Source: Lineus longissimus
Taxonomy: Eukaryota; Nemertea; Pilidiophora; Heteronemertea; Lineidae
DNA length: 64,000 nucleotides
Assembly: GCF_910592395.1 (NCBI RefSeq)
Contig: NC_088322.1
Span: forward strand, 11,465,431 to 11,529,430
Direction: 5' to 3'
In this document: positions 24,301-35,760 of the stretch, in pieces
How positions within the stretch are numbered: the first letter of the stretch is position 1
Layout: each line of letters opens with the position of its first letter
Notes under the pieces: generated by a model
Database searches by the model: none
What the model was told of the DNA's origin: nothing
What the model saw: the letters and a program-made list of their open reading frames with translations, nothing else
Translations under genes and position numbers: made by a program

Positions 24301-26096
24301 ATAAAGTGACAAGAATAAATGTTTTCCTGCATGCACATTTTACAAATGTATCAAAAGACATTGATTGAGAAAATTAGTGTTTGTCGTTATGCGAAAAGAC
24401 TGTACATTAGAAGCCCAGGAAGTGGTCCAGGTAGGACTGTAGACCTTGATCGCGCACTATCATATTTCTTGCAATTGATATTTTTTATATCTCATAAGCA
24501 ATACAGGGTCACGAAACTGTTCCTGTAATAGAGTCAGCCTAGACAGAAATGTACACGCAGCAATAGCAGTGATTTGATAATTTCAAGGCAGTAAATCCTG
24601 GGAATTTATCCATAATCAAATTGTTGACATTTCCAGGTCAAATGGTGATCAGATAAGAAGTCTGATTGATTAGAATTCTACCATACTCTAAAGTGCAGAT
24701 CCATGTTTCTTAAACAATTGATTTTTATGAGGGTCAAAAATTCATATCATTATTACATCAATACTTGGATTTGACCATAACAATCAATATTACCCACAAG
24801 CTCGACCTAGGTGGACGGTGAATGAAATGTAACACAGGTTACTAGAATTATACCATCGGCCTGTAACTTAGATCCTCTGTTGATACTGAATGCAAGTGAT
24901 GTACAAATTTAGCTTCTACCTAGTAAATGCAAGCTTGTTGGTGATGTCGATTGTTAATTTTACGGTGAAGTCCATGTATTGAATTGTTTCTTCATGATTT
25001 TACCCCATGGGACTAAAAGTAGCCAAATTGTCAAGGGCAGGAGGCATTGCATCCATACCAAGCATGCACATTTGAATGATGGTGCAGACTGTCTGTAAAG
25101 TAGACTGTGTACCAGTATGTTACGTAGACTGATTCCAGGTAACGTGTACGGTATGGACTATAATGGGGATTACTGAAATCGAATATTAACATCACCAGCA
25201 TTTGTTGGTGTCTGGAAAAAAAAGGAAAACCAAAAACATTCTCTATAAACTTGGAACTGCCACACACTGCCACATTCTTGAGGACCAGTGGCGATAAAGT
25301 TTGTCCAGTCGTACGCAAAAAATAAGACAAAGAAAGAAGGAACTGCCAATCTAGTTATGAAGTGAGTACCTACTTTGTGTTTACACTGACGTACACTCGT
25401 GCATGCAAAAACGTAGGCCCTATAATATCATATGCAGTGACTCAAACAAGAAGAAGTCACTCCTACCTTTGACTGAGACAGTAAACATAGAAATTTGAAC
25501 AGTGTTTTCACATAGAGAAAACAACTAATTCCTTACCTAATTCCTCAGACTAAATCCTTAGATAATGAAGTATCGATGACAATAATTTGAAATCGGAGTC
25601 TCATGCAGAATTTGTGAAATTACAAGATAAATGTGTGATTTTGGGTGGACTTCATTCCCTATTCCGCCATTGATTAAAGGGCTACCTCGTTCCTAGGGAA
25701 TTGGCAATTAGACAAAGAGAAATAAACGACATTTTTGTTACTAATTATACCTTTTAATACATAATTCTTTATGTAAGCATGAGCACCGATTCATGTAGTT
25801 TTGGAATATAACTTTTATGTTGCAAAGAAACCCCTGAATAATAGTTTATTTAGCAAAAAAGTGATAATTGGTAAAAATACCTGGAAGCGAGGTAGCAATT
25901 GCCCGCCGTCATAATCTAGAAAAGTTGTTTTATTTATTACCAAATGTCATCTACTTCTGACAAAAAGTAACCATTTTTACCTAAAATACTCTTATATAGG
26001 AATAATAAACCAAGCTATAACTTATTAATGAATTATTCTGTACTCAATTTCAAAATATAAGGGTTTATATATACTTTAACTTAGTTACAGCGAGTT
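21342..26096. other. Gene-free stretch
   Basis: No exon with family similarity or consistent splice sites was seen. All ORFs are short (132 codons at most) and lack motifs. I see no notable repeat here either. It is probably intergenic DNA or intron. Confidence 0.45.
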
Positions 26097-26306
26097 GTCA
26101 CAGGCGGCGCTCAAGTCACCATCTGGAAGGGACAATGTTATATCCAATCCGCGTTAGCAGGTCATGTGATCTTGGAGATTTCGTGGGAAATGAAATAGTA
26201 AACAAACGCACGTGCGCAGTTCAAATGGTGAACAATAGCGGACTTGGGTTTTCCCGGGTTTTGAAAAGGGTTTCTTAAAGGGGGACTGTAGGTAGGAGCT
26301 TGCGGC
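26097..26306. mobile_element. Dispersed repeat, copy 1 (second copy at 43052)
   Basis: It shares with 43052-43243 a nearly identical ~190-base sequence beginning GTCACAGGCGGCGCTCAAGT, passing GTTAGCAGGTCATGTGATCT and GCACGTGCGCAGTTCAAATG, and ending in a GGGGACT..TAGGAGC motif. This copy has 13 extra bases (GGAAGGGACAATG). No ORF. It is probably a short non-autonomous transposon. Confidence 0.75.
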
Positions 26307-26361
26307 TAAATTGGTGGCATTCATTTTACTAATATGTGCAGTTTATAGGGGCATTAGCCTT

Positions 26362-26379
26362 GGGGGGGGGGGGGGGGGG
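26362..26379 (+). repeat. Homopolymer of 18 G
   Basis: An uninterrupted run of 18 G lies shortly before the composite repeat copy at 26390. Shorter G runs recur near the related copies at about 33112 and 34460, and the length may be affected by assembly error. Confidence 0.9.
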
Positions 26380-26389
26380 TTATCAGGGT

Positions 26390-26700
26390 AGGATCTGCTC
26401 GTGCTGCCCTTGGCTCTGGGTGTAACAGCATTTGTTATCTCGCCAGGTCTGGCTGTGACAGTATCTGCAATCGCATCAGGTCTGGTTGTTGGAGCATCTG
26501 TAATCTCGATCAGGTCTGGTTGTGTGGAAACCATAGTGTACTACGTTGGGATCGAGAGTTCACATCTAGATCAGACAGAGTTCGCATAGTGAAGGGGCAT
26601 GTCACATCCAGCAAAGACTTGGTACACTCTCTGGCAACATGGCGAGCTATGAAGGGGAGGGCACATCCAGAAGAGATATGGTGCACTACTGTTTCATTGT
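26390..26700. repeat. Composite repeat with 33-bp units, copy 0 (truncated)
   Basis: It shares its start (GGATCTGCTCGTGCTGCCCT) and 33-base units of the type GGTCTGGTTGTGACAGTATC plus TGCAATCTCATCA with the copies at 32573, 33335 and 33906. It then jumps to the shared tail (GAAGGGGCATG..GGTGCACTACTGT). Part of the middle is deleted. The minus strand reads an open 11-residue repeat (TTRPDEIADTV type), but no start, domain or splice structure supports a gene. Confidence 0.75.
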
Positions 26701-26701
26701 T

Positions 26702-26923
26702 TCATTGGGGGTAGCGTCTTGTATGCTTGATTATAAACTTCAAAAGGAGTGGTTGTTTCGGGTGTTGTTGGGTCATTCGCCCACGGCTGAAAATGGTAAC
26801 AGTCTTGGCATTCTGAATGTCAACACCGAGCTCATTCCAAAGCCTTGCCGCTTGGACAAGGAAAATCCTGCCACAGTACGTCTACAGGCGATTCCTCTGA
26901 TCCGCAGGAAACAATGTCCTCGG
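26702..26923 (-). pseudogene. Non-LTR retrotransposon reverse-transcriptase C-terminal relic
   Basis: Read on the minus strand from 26923, the sequence gives PRTLFPADQRNRL, a TAG stop at 26884-26882, then TYCGRIFLVQAARLWNELG, VDIQNAKTVTIF and a further ~23 residues to a TGA at 26704-26702. The pattern of an aromatic/arginine lead, then RLWN, a proline- or glycine-containing turn, IQNA and TIF is the well-known end of CR1/L2/Jockey-type LINE polyproteins just before their stop codon. The internal stop and absence of the upstream polymerase core (no YADD box nearby) show a dead 5'-truncated copy. The family assignment is by motif only. Confidence 0.6.
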
Positions 26924-28362
26924 AACTTAGGAATCGCCCGGGGTCGTATGTGAGTAGGGGCAAGTGCTTTGAAGAGCAGTAGCAAAATGAAGAATGAATT
27001 ACAGAATCATTAAAAAGCTTGCTGCAGAATATAATGCTAATAGTTCAAGTTCCATGTCACAATGCTAGTATTTATTCTAATATCAAAATCGCTGCATTTC
27101 TACTGATACACTCTGGACGCAATGGGCCGGCCTCGTCTTGTCCAACGATAGACACAGGAGAACCAGGATGGCGATATGGACTGCATATGAGTCTAGTCCA
27201 CTGATAGCATCAAACTTGACAATCATATGTCGTACGATTGTGACATTCGGCAGGTCTCGCTAGCCGGGCGAACGACGACCAACGGAACTGTTATATTTGG
27301 TAGGAAAAGCAATCGGAGAAATGTTAAACATTCGTCGATCAAATGCTTTTACATGACGCAAACTTCGCAGTTTGTACCTCTTCGTTTGGTTCGCGAAACC
27401 TGCCTAATGTCTTTCCGTGACCACAGCTCAGTACGCATACACATGTATGTATGCTTGGCCAATCCCACATTTTTGACAATACCAGTTAATTGATCCTTTG
27501 ACAGAACAAAAGACTCTCCTTAGCTCATGAAATCTAATGTTCAAGTGAACGCTAAGCCTGGTAGCGGGGTATAGTGCCCGGATGGTGTGACGCGAAATGT
27601 ATTGTCTTCGGTCATGATCGGTCGCGGTTGATTTGAACGCCAGTCAGTTGGAGTGTGAACTGCGTAGAAGATCACCGGAACACTTTTTCCGATTTCAAAC
27701 ATAAAATGCCTTCGAGATTTCGGTAATCAAGTCAAAACTGCTGCAGCAGAAGGTAGGGCGAGGTATCTATGCTTCGTATTGGTCTTGATTGGTTTTAATA
27801 GGTTTTTATTTTAGTAAAAGTCGTGCAGTCGGGCAGAGAATGAACTGCGCAGTAAGAAACTCCAGTCGCAAGCGAGACAAAGGCTTACTACACGAATCAT
27901 GTGCATCGTTGTATTTCATGTACATGCTCATTGGCGATATCAATTGCCATCTCTAATGAATTACCATTTGCCCTCACAAATTAACGACCCAAGTCTTAGT
28001 CACAGAGACATCTACGATGATGTTGATGGTCTCGAAGTGCTGATATAATTTTCCCGGTGTTATTTTTGGTAAGGCGGGACTTGTTTATTTTTGTGATTGA
28101 TGTGTCTTGCGGCCGTTGTACCTTGTATGTCATATCATTTTAGAATAATGTATTTCAAAACAATTATTCACTTGGCTCCACGATCCCGACTGCGGTGTAG
28201 CACCCGACTATAACTGGCATGAATAGGGAATACGCTGGTTGTGGATGTCAGATCGTGGTTCCCTGACTTTTGCAAACAATTCCACTGGGCGTATCCCACG
28301 CGGCGACACTAAGGACCGCTGGCTGATCTATTGATATGTTCGTAGTAGGGTGTCAAAGTCGG

Positions 28363-28386
28363 AGAGACGAAGAGCCACTCGTCTCT
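28363..28386 (+). other. Perfect 8-bp hairpin, conserved in both duplicate units
   Basis: AGAGACGA at 28363-28370 and TCGTCTCT at 28379-28386 pair perfectly around an 8-base loop. The same 24 bases recur unchanged at 29637-29660. Nearby inverted pairs (CCACGATC with GATCGTGG, GGGAATACGC with GCGTATCCC) suggest a more extended fold. Function unknown. Confidence 0.6.
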
Positions 28387-28824
28387 TGTAGGGGGTTCAT
28401 TGGAAGTGTTTGCATTTGTTAGCCTATAAAGTTAAACACAATATTTTAATCCTTGTCTCGGGTGTCTTTGAGAGAACTGATCACACACAATTCCCAACCT
28501 ACTCGTCAGCCAGCTGACAGATTATTTGGGTCGAACGTGTTGCTGAGATGTTTTCGAAGAGATACTTGTGGCTGTTGGAGAGACTTCTTGTTTAGACAGT
28601 CCCATCTGCCACCTCTAAGGCATACGATGGTAACTAATAACTTGACTGTGGAAAGATCGCAGGTTGAAAACAATGGTTTCGCAGAAAAACAAGACAAAGA
28701 CTTACTTCACGGATCATGTGCATCATTGTATTTCATGTACATGCTCACTTGCGATATCAATTGCTATCTCTTATCAATTACCATTTGCCCTCACAAATTA
28801 TTGACCCAAGTCTTGGTCACAGAG

Positions 28825-29268
28825 GAGACAAGACGACTAATGAATATTCATAGGTTGGAGGGTCCAGGCCTATCTATTAGACGAGTGCATGTTTTTTACT
28901 CTCAAGTACATATTTGGAGAGGTATTGAAAAAATATTTGTTGTGGCAAGTCTACAGATATAAAGAAATTATTTGATGAAAAAATTAATTTCGAATTTTGC
29001 TAATTGGGTAATGGGGGGCGTGTTTTGAGTTTTTTCTGCCGGTTGGCTGAAAAGAGTGGAAATATCAAAGTCTGTCTAATTTGTCGATTAAAAAAAAATT
29101 TCCGTGGTCAATCACCATTTTATTTTTCACCATTTACTTGCCCGACTGTCCGGAATAACATAATCTAAATTTCAGATTCACAACACCACGCGTTCTTTGA
29201 TGCGTCGCGGTCAAACATTGACAATTTAACTGCTAAAAGGCTTAAAAAATCAATTGTGGTCTTGTCTC
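28825..29268. mobile_element. 444-bp inverted-repeat insertion (MITE-like) with AGAG target duplication
   Basis: The ends are GAGACAAGAC (28825-28834) and GTCTTGTCTC (29259-29268), perfect 10-bp inverted repeats. They are flanked directly by AGAG at 28821-28824 and 29269-29272. The matching place in the first duplicate unit (about 28003-28012) reads CACAGAGACATC with no insert, an internal empty-site control. No transposase is encoded, so it is non-autonomous. Confidence 0.85.
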
Positions 29269-29930
29269 AGAGACAACATCTACGATGATGTTGATGGTCT
29301 CGAAGTGCTGATATAATTTTCCCGGTGTTATTTTTGGTAAGGCGGGACTTGTTTATTTTTGTGATTGATGTGTCTTGCGACCGTTGTACCTTGTATGTCA
29401 TGATCATTTTAGAATAATGTATTTCAAATCTAAACAATTATTCACTTGGCTCCACGATCCCGACTGCGGTGTAGCACCCGACTATAACTGGCATGAATAG
29501 GGAATACGCTGGTTATGGATGTCAGATCGTGGTTCCCTGACTTTTGCAAACAATTCCACTGGGCGTATCCCACGCGGCGACACTAAGGACCGCTGGCTGA
29601 TCTATTGATATGTTCGTAGTAGGGTGTCAAAGTCGGAGAGACGAAGAGCCACTCGTCTCTTGTAGGGGGTTCATTGGAAGTGTTTGCATTTGTTAGCCTA
29701 AAGTTAAACACAAGATTTTAATCCTTGTCTCGGGTGTCTTTGAGAGAACTGATCACACACAATTCCCAACCTACTCGTCAGCCAGCTGACAGATTACCTG
29801 GGTCGAACGTGTTGCTGAGATGTTTTCGAAGAGATACTTGTGGCTGTTGGAAAGACTTCTTGTTTAAACAGTTCCATCTGCCCCCTCTAAGGCATACGAT
29901 GGTAACTAATAACTTGACTGAGGAAAGACG

Positions 29931-32572
29931 CTGAGATGGTTGGAGATGCTTCTAGTCTAACGTTTGTCATAAGGCCTCCTCCGATTTAAGGTCATAAGGA
30001 CCTAGCATGCGTATGCTACTTGGTGTGCTGCAGATTTTGGGAGCCCATCAGCGGGCAATCAAGTTCTCAACATCAAAATTCTCATTGTGATTGTCTAACC
30101 GGAGGATATGCCTTTTTAAAATTATTGAAAGGAAATATTGATCTTGACTCTGTCCTTAACCTTTAATTGTCTCGTCATTTCAGCGGTGATGTTATACCAT
30201 GAGGCCGGCCTATGAGATGTGGTAGCGAGAATGGTTGGTGTCAGTCTGCACAAGGACGAGGACTCAGTGCTAAGTTTGAACAGGAAAGACTACGACGAAA
30301 TTGCGTACAAAGTTTTCATACTTAGATACCAACTTCATTTGAATGAGAAATATAGTGGCGATCCAATTGCATATCCTAATGCAAGCAAAAGTAACTTATG
30401 ATGCACTGTGTAACGTAATGATGGACTCTGATCCAATCGTGCAATCATGGCGGCACGCATCAAACTAGATGGATGCTGGTCTTGAAGGCAAGCAGATGGT
30501 AAATGAAGATTGCACCATAGTTTTTATTATCCTTAATCTGTCAGTGTGCTCCTGGGCAGCCCCCCCCCCGCAAAACAAAAACTTTTATATTTAACTTTAT
30601 CTTCAGATAGAATGACCAATTGCATTCCCCGCGCGACATCATTCCATCGATGTAACAAGTCCCCTGTCCTACTTCTCCAACCCACGGGCCAAGGCCGCCA
30701 TGGAGACGAAAGTTAACTGTGGATCAAGGGCACTAATATATAGGGATGAATACGTGTAACAGTTTTAAATGCCCAAGGATAGAGTGTTCCGGGAAAGAAT
30801 GATTGATTTGCGCTTGAAGGTCAAGAGTCTCAGTAGACCCATACCTTAGCCTGACAACAATGAATTTGGAAGGACACTTTTTCCAGATGAACATTCAAAA
30901 ATGCTACACCGGTACGAGAGTCTGCTGTCACCGGAGTTAGAGCCTGCTGAACAATCTTTTGTAGAACATCTCTCAAAAATGTTTGTATATCGACAGATCA
31001 AGATACCATTGTGTCAGTAAGATGAACATTTGAATTTGACCTGAACATATCATATAAAGAATGGAAAGTTTCACAAATGAGGTTGTTGTTTGTACATTTT
31101 ATCATAAGGCCCCGTTCATGATCCATGACAACATTTGACAATGGAGACAATTTTCATTTGAGATTGAACATCCTCGTCGACCATTGCGACATTTGCGGTC
31201 GGGTTCACATACGATTCACATTGTGACGATGTCGTCTTTCTCATGTCACTGGCCTAATATAATCCTACAAGGTGGCGCATTATCGCCCACTGCTGGGACT
31301 TTGTCTTGGCACGATCTTCACTTTGGAATAAACTGATCAGTTCAAGGCAGCCTAACATGTCATATGAGTTGTCCGTCCCATTCATAAACTACACAAACTT
31401 GATCTTTATTATGCACTCCGCACTTGAATAAATTTCATTAAATTTCGTGTTTGAAAAGCGATAAAAATCTGTGATGTACGCTGTCTTTACGTATTATGAA
31501 CGCTCCGTATAGGTGGCCACAGTGTGTAGCCACTTTTGGCCAATCACGAGACAGACTCAGAAATGCGCTGCTTGAGTGGGTGGGCGGCAGCCTGACGTGT
31601 CACGTGTCACGAGCCTGTTCGTTGATTGGCTTCAGCTTCAAAACATAACGCGCCGAGAGAAGTCAAAAGTGAGATCGACGTGAATCGCACGTAGTCGCTC
31701 TTGTGCAGGTTGATTGAATGACACGTGACAAGTTTGATTACATTCAAATATTTTTCAAACTAATTAATATTCATATTCATCAATACTGCGACCAGAAATA
31801 AATTGGTGAAATTATTTTTCTGGAAGCAAAATGGCGTTCTCTGCGGTTGAGAAGGTTGAGATCCACTTATGTCTTTTCCTATTAGGCCTACCTATCAAAT
31901 AATCTCAAAGTGTTTCAGTGTGTGTCAACAAGCAGAGCAATCAACCTCAAGCTTTTAGACAGAACATGATGTTGATATTGATTTCAAATATTGACTGAGT
32001 TGTGTCAGTGACGATCGGTTACAGAGAATATTCAAACAGACCTCAAAAGGATTGGCGACAACTCCTTGTTTGAAATGTGGGGCTTCAGTTATGAAAACAC
32101 TGGAGATCATACAGCGGTGAAGCGGTCCATGTCCCCCTATCGGCAAAAGTGGCGTTAAAGGCGTTCTCATGACTATCCCGAGTACGGGTCCACCATAGAA
32201 CCAAAGGTTTTATACCTGATGGATGTGAGACCAGTCGCCCAAGTTAGAGTGAACTTGTCTCTTCATTCTGGTTGTGATTTGTCCTCGAAAGACCATGTTT
32301 CGTAGTGGTAGATGTTAAGAAGATTAACCCTGATGCCCTTTTGATATAAGATAATATATAGACCATGGAGATTAAGGCCGAGATGCGAGCGGTCTTTGTT
32401 TAAAGACAATAGACAGTGTATTGGGCAAAGACTTGTGTCTTTCAACTGCCTGCTATGGGACGGAATAACGCACCAGAACGATCAACGCTGTCCCAGATCT
32501 GAATAGTAGTTACAGTATACAATTTGAAGGGTTGTGACTGTCTTCGAAGAGAATGTACTAAGTACTAACATG
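29931..32572. other. Gene-free stretch with one promoter-like island
   Basis: No supported multi-exon gene. A run of C occurs near 30560. The interval 31500-31830 is richer in G+C and contains CCAAT and CACGTG elements before a short ORF; see the separate entry. Confidence 0.4.
31500..31902 (+). promoter_or_regulatory. Promoter-like segment with E-boxes and CCAAT boxes before a 23-codon ORF
   Basis: CCAAT occurs at 31540-31544 and in reverse orientation at 31625-31629. CACGTG E-boxes lie at 31601-31606 and 31722-31727. An ATG at 31831 in a strong context (A at -3, G at +4) opens a 23-codon ORF starting MAFSAVEKVEIHL. Its opening resembles the first helix of helix-turn-helix domains found at the N-terminus of some transposon-derived proteins, but the match is too short to prove anything. 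It may be an orphan first exon or a transposon remnant. Confidence 0.25.
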
Positions 32573-33287
32573 TGGATCTGCTCGTGCTGCCCTTGGCTCT
32601 AGGTGTAACAGCATTTGTTATCTCGCCAGGTCTGGTTGTGACAGTATCTGCAAACTCATTGGGTCTGGTTGTGGCAGCATCTACAATCTCATCAGGTCTC
32701 ATCAGTCTGGTTGTGCCAGCGTCTCCAGTCTATCAGGTCTGGTTGTGACAGCATATGCTGTAGTATCAGTTCTTGTTGTGGCAGTATTTTATGATATGGT
32801 TGTTGCAGTACCTGCTGTCTCTTCAAGTCTGGTGTTCTGATTTCATGCAATCCCTTTATGAAAATGATCAGGTATTCACCATGTGAAAGTGAGACACATT
32901 TTTCCTAAGGGTGGAGACAAGGTCCACCCTGTAGAAACTTGGTACACTACGTTTGGATCGAGAGTACACATCTAGATCAGACAGAGTACGCATAGTGAAG
33001 GGGCATGGCACATCCAGCGAAGACTTGGTACACTCTCCGGCAACATGGCGAGCTATGAAGGGGAGAGCACATCCAGAAGAGATATGGTGCACTACTGTCT
33101 CAATGGGCGAAGGGGGGGGGGCGTTTTGTATGTGTCTCTGTCAATATAGGATACTTCTCATTGCTACACTTTCATATAGGCCTACCATCAGAATCAAGGT
33201 AAGATTACACTGCTGATGTTGTCCGCAAGTGGAATACCAGTATTATCTCATCCAGGAAGACAAGAGACCTGCCAATCCATAACTGTC
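32573..33287. repeat. Composite repeat with 33-bp units, copy A
   Basis: It begins GTGGATCTGCTCGTGCTGCC, runs through six to seven degenerate 33-base units (GGTCTGGTTGTG-type), a unique linker (TTTATGAAAATGATCAGG), the block GGGCATGGCACATCCAGCGA..GGTGCACTACTGT, and ends ..CCAATCCATAACTGTC. Same order as copy C at 33906. Confidence 0.85.
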
Positions 33288-33334
33288 CAACAATATTATA
33301 TTAATGATTTTCCCTTAGATTTTCTTGGCAGAAG

Positions 33335-33871
33335 TGTGCTGCCCTTGGCTCTGGGTGTAACAGTATTAGTTATCTCCCCAGGTCTGGTTCCGACAGTATC
33401 TGCAATCTTATCAGGTCTGGTTGTCGGAGCATCTGCAATCTCATCAGGTTTGGTTGTGCCAGCGTCTCCAGTCGATCAGGTCTGGTTGTGACAGCATATG
33501 CTGTATTATCAGGTCTGGCTGTGGCAGCATGTTATGGTATGGTTGTGGCAGCATGTTATGGTATGGTTGTTGCAGTATCTGCTGTCTCTTCAGGTCTGGT
33601 GTTCTGATTTCATGCAATCCCTTTATGAAAATGATCAGGTATTCACCATGTGAAAGTGGGACACATGTTTCCTAAGGGTGGAGACAAGGTCCATCCTGTC
33701 GAAACATGGTGTTCTACGTTAAGATCGAGAGTACACATCAAGATCAGACAGAGTATGAATAGTGAAGGGGCATGGCACATCCAGCAAAGACTTGGTACAC
33801 TCTCTGGCAACATGGCGAGCTATGAAGGGGAGGGCACAATCAGAAGAGATATGGTGCACTACTGTCTAATT
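33335..33871. repeat. Composite repeat with 33-bp units, copy B
   Basis: Same order as copies A and C but it ends after GGTGCACTACTGTCTAATTG, lacking the last ~170 bases. It has an extra internal duplication of GTGGCAGCATGTTATGGTAT. It follows copy A by about 50 bases, so the three copies form a tandem-like cluster. Confidence 0.85.
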
Positions 33872-33905
33872 GGCCTAAAGTCATTTCTGCAGGTAACAAT
33901 ACAGG

Positions 33906-34635
33906 TGTGGATCTGCTCGTGTTGCCCTTGGCTCTAGGTGTAACAGCATCTGTTATCTCGCCAGGTCTGGTTGTGACAGTATCTGCAAACTCATTGGGTC
34001 TGGTTGTGGCAGCATCTACAATCTCATCAGGTCTCATCAGTCTGGTTGTGCCAGCGTCTCCAGTCTGTCAGGTCTGGTTGTGACAGCATATGCTGTAGTA
34101 TCAGGTCTGGTTGTGGCAGCATTTTATGATATGGTTGTTGCAGTACCTGCTGTCTCTTCTGGTGTTCTGGTGGTCTGGTGTTCTGATTTCATGCAATCCC
34201 TTTATGAAAATGATCAGGTGTTCACCATGTGAAAGTGAGACACATTTTTCCTAAGGGTGGAGACAAGGTCCACCCTGTAGAAACATGGTGCACTACGTTG
34301 GGATTGAGAGTACACATCTAGAGCAGACAGAGTACGCATAGTGAAGGGGCATGGCACATCTAGCGAAGACTTGGTACACTTTCCGGAAACATGGCGAGAT
34401 ATGAAGAGGAGGGCACATCCAGAAGAGACATGGTGCACTACTGTCTCATTGTCCGAAAGGGGGTGGGTTGCGTTTTGTATGTGTCTCTGTCAATATAGGA
34501 TACTTCTCATTCCTACACTTTCATATAGGCCTACTATCAGAATCGAGGTACAATTATACAGCTGATGTTGTCCGCAAGTGGAATACCAGTATTATCTCAT
34601 CCTGGAAGACAAGAGACCTGCCAATCCATAACTGT
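33906..34635. repeat. Composite repeat with 33-bp units, copy C
   Basis: Nearly identical to copy A across its length, including GGTCTCATCAGTCTGG in the unit array and the 3' block ending CCAATCCATAACTGTC. On the minus strand the units keep an open frame (residues like TTRPNEFADTV), but frames are lost between blocks. Confidence 0.85.
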
Positions 34636-35760
34636 CGCACAATAGATTTTACTGGGTTCGCGTAAGGATGAGTTTTCGCCTTCGATTGCGTCGAGTAAAC
34701 CCGGTGTAAAAGGAATGGACGTCGTAGGAATGCAGGACCCCATACACGAGGCCCAGCTGTGTATTGTCAATGAATGTGGTTTATGTTTTGGTTGCTACAT
34801 AATCTTCAACAAAGGAACTCAGCGACTCTATTCACTTTGACAAAAGGACAGGACTAAGATTCAGGGGGGACTTGCATTTCTTTTACAGGAATACTTCACA
34901 GTTGAGGCAGAAGTGAGGTTCTGACAAGGTTGATGGGTATCAGAAGTTGCCTCCGGGAATCTGTATTGGCCGAGTGCAACGATCGTGGCTGAGTGGGTAT
35001 GCAACAACTTCACAAGATCTGTACGCAGGCAAGGGTGAAAGGGTCAAACTGGACCCAAGTTGAGAGAACTGCCCGGGATAGGAGGAAGTGGTGAAATCTC
35101 GTTGAATCTCCCGATCCGAGGATAGCTCACTGAAAACCAGTTTCGAAGATAAAAGACGTTCTAATTTCCGCACAACAAGAGGTTGTGTTGCATCGCATTC
35201 CACCCAAATATATATGATAATAAGTTTAGGATACAAGGCGGTTGAGGTGCCTGGTCCGATTCGGTTTTTCTCAATGAGTTGGCAACCTGAGAACATTCTT
35301 GGGGTTTCTACCCCCGATGCTGCCAACACTGTGCGGGAGCATTCTCTTGGGGTGCATCCTTTTGGGGTGCGTCCTCTTGGGGTGCACCCTTTCCTGTGTA
35401 CTGTCTGCAATGCGTCGGGGCTGCCAAGGTAGATTCTGGCTCTTTAAGGGGGCTCACAAGTTGGTTCATTGACACTAATAAGGCAATCGTTCATGTTGAA
35501 ACAAATTTTATTAATTTTGAATAATTTACGTGACACATCGTATGTCCAGAAGAAGCTTAGCCAAGCACAGTGAAAAAAGCAGTCATGTGACTGGTGGTCA
35601 CATTCATTTTCAAGGCAACTATGGAATGTGATGTCAACAAATATGAGTATACAGGGTGTACCAATAAAAAAGATGCTCCCAAAATCGCAATGAGTTTATC
35701 TTCCAGGAATGATGATGTCTGAATTGAATAGGGGGGTCTAAAACTTAATAAACTATGAGT
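34636..35760. other. Gene-free stretch with one unassigned ORF
   Basis: A 156-codon minus-strand ORF (34940-35410) is open but has no recognised domain, and its start lies in a short GGGGTGC-type repeat (about 35340-35395) that yields TPRG/TPKG-like peptides. I see no splice sites that would build a gene around it, so it is left as unassigned. Confidence 0.35.

Larger units (their letters stand above)
27875..29930. repeat. ~800-bp tandem duplication, second copy interrupted by an insertion
   Basis: Unit 1 spans about 27875-28692 and unit 2 about 28693-29930. Both contain, in order, GACAAAG..CTTACT, CATTTGCCCTCACAAATTA, CTACGATGATGTTGATGG, CCACGATCCCGACTGCGG and GAGAACTGATCACACACAAT. Unit 2 is longer by 444 bases plus a 4-base duplication because of the element at 28825-29268. 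Without it the two units have nearly equal length and differ by scattered substitutions. ORFs of 169 and 69 codons start at equivalent points (28453, 29725) but match no family. Confidence 0.9.

Noticed and set aside
28453-28962. 169-codon ORF, partly repeated at 29725
   Set aside because: It runs across the boundary between two duplicate units and into the inserted element; the shared part is explained by recent duplication rather than selection.
34940-35410. 156-codon minus-strand ORF
   Set aside because: No family recognised, starts in a short tandem repeat and has no supporting exon structure; left as unassigned.
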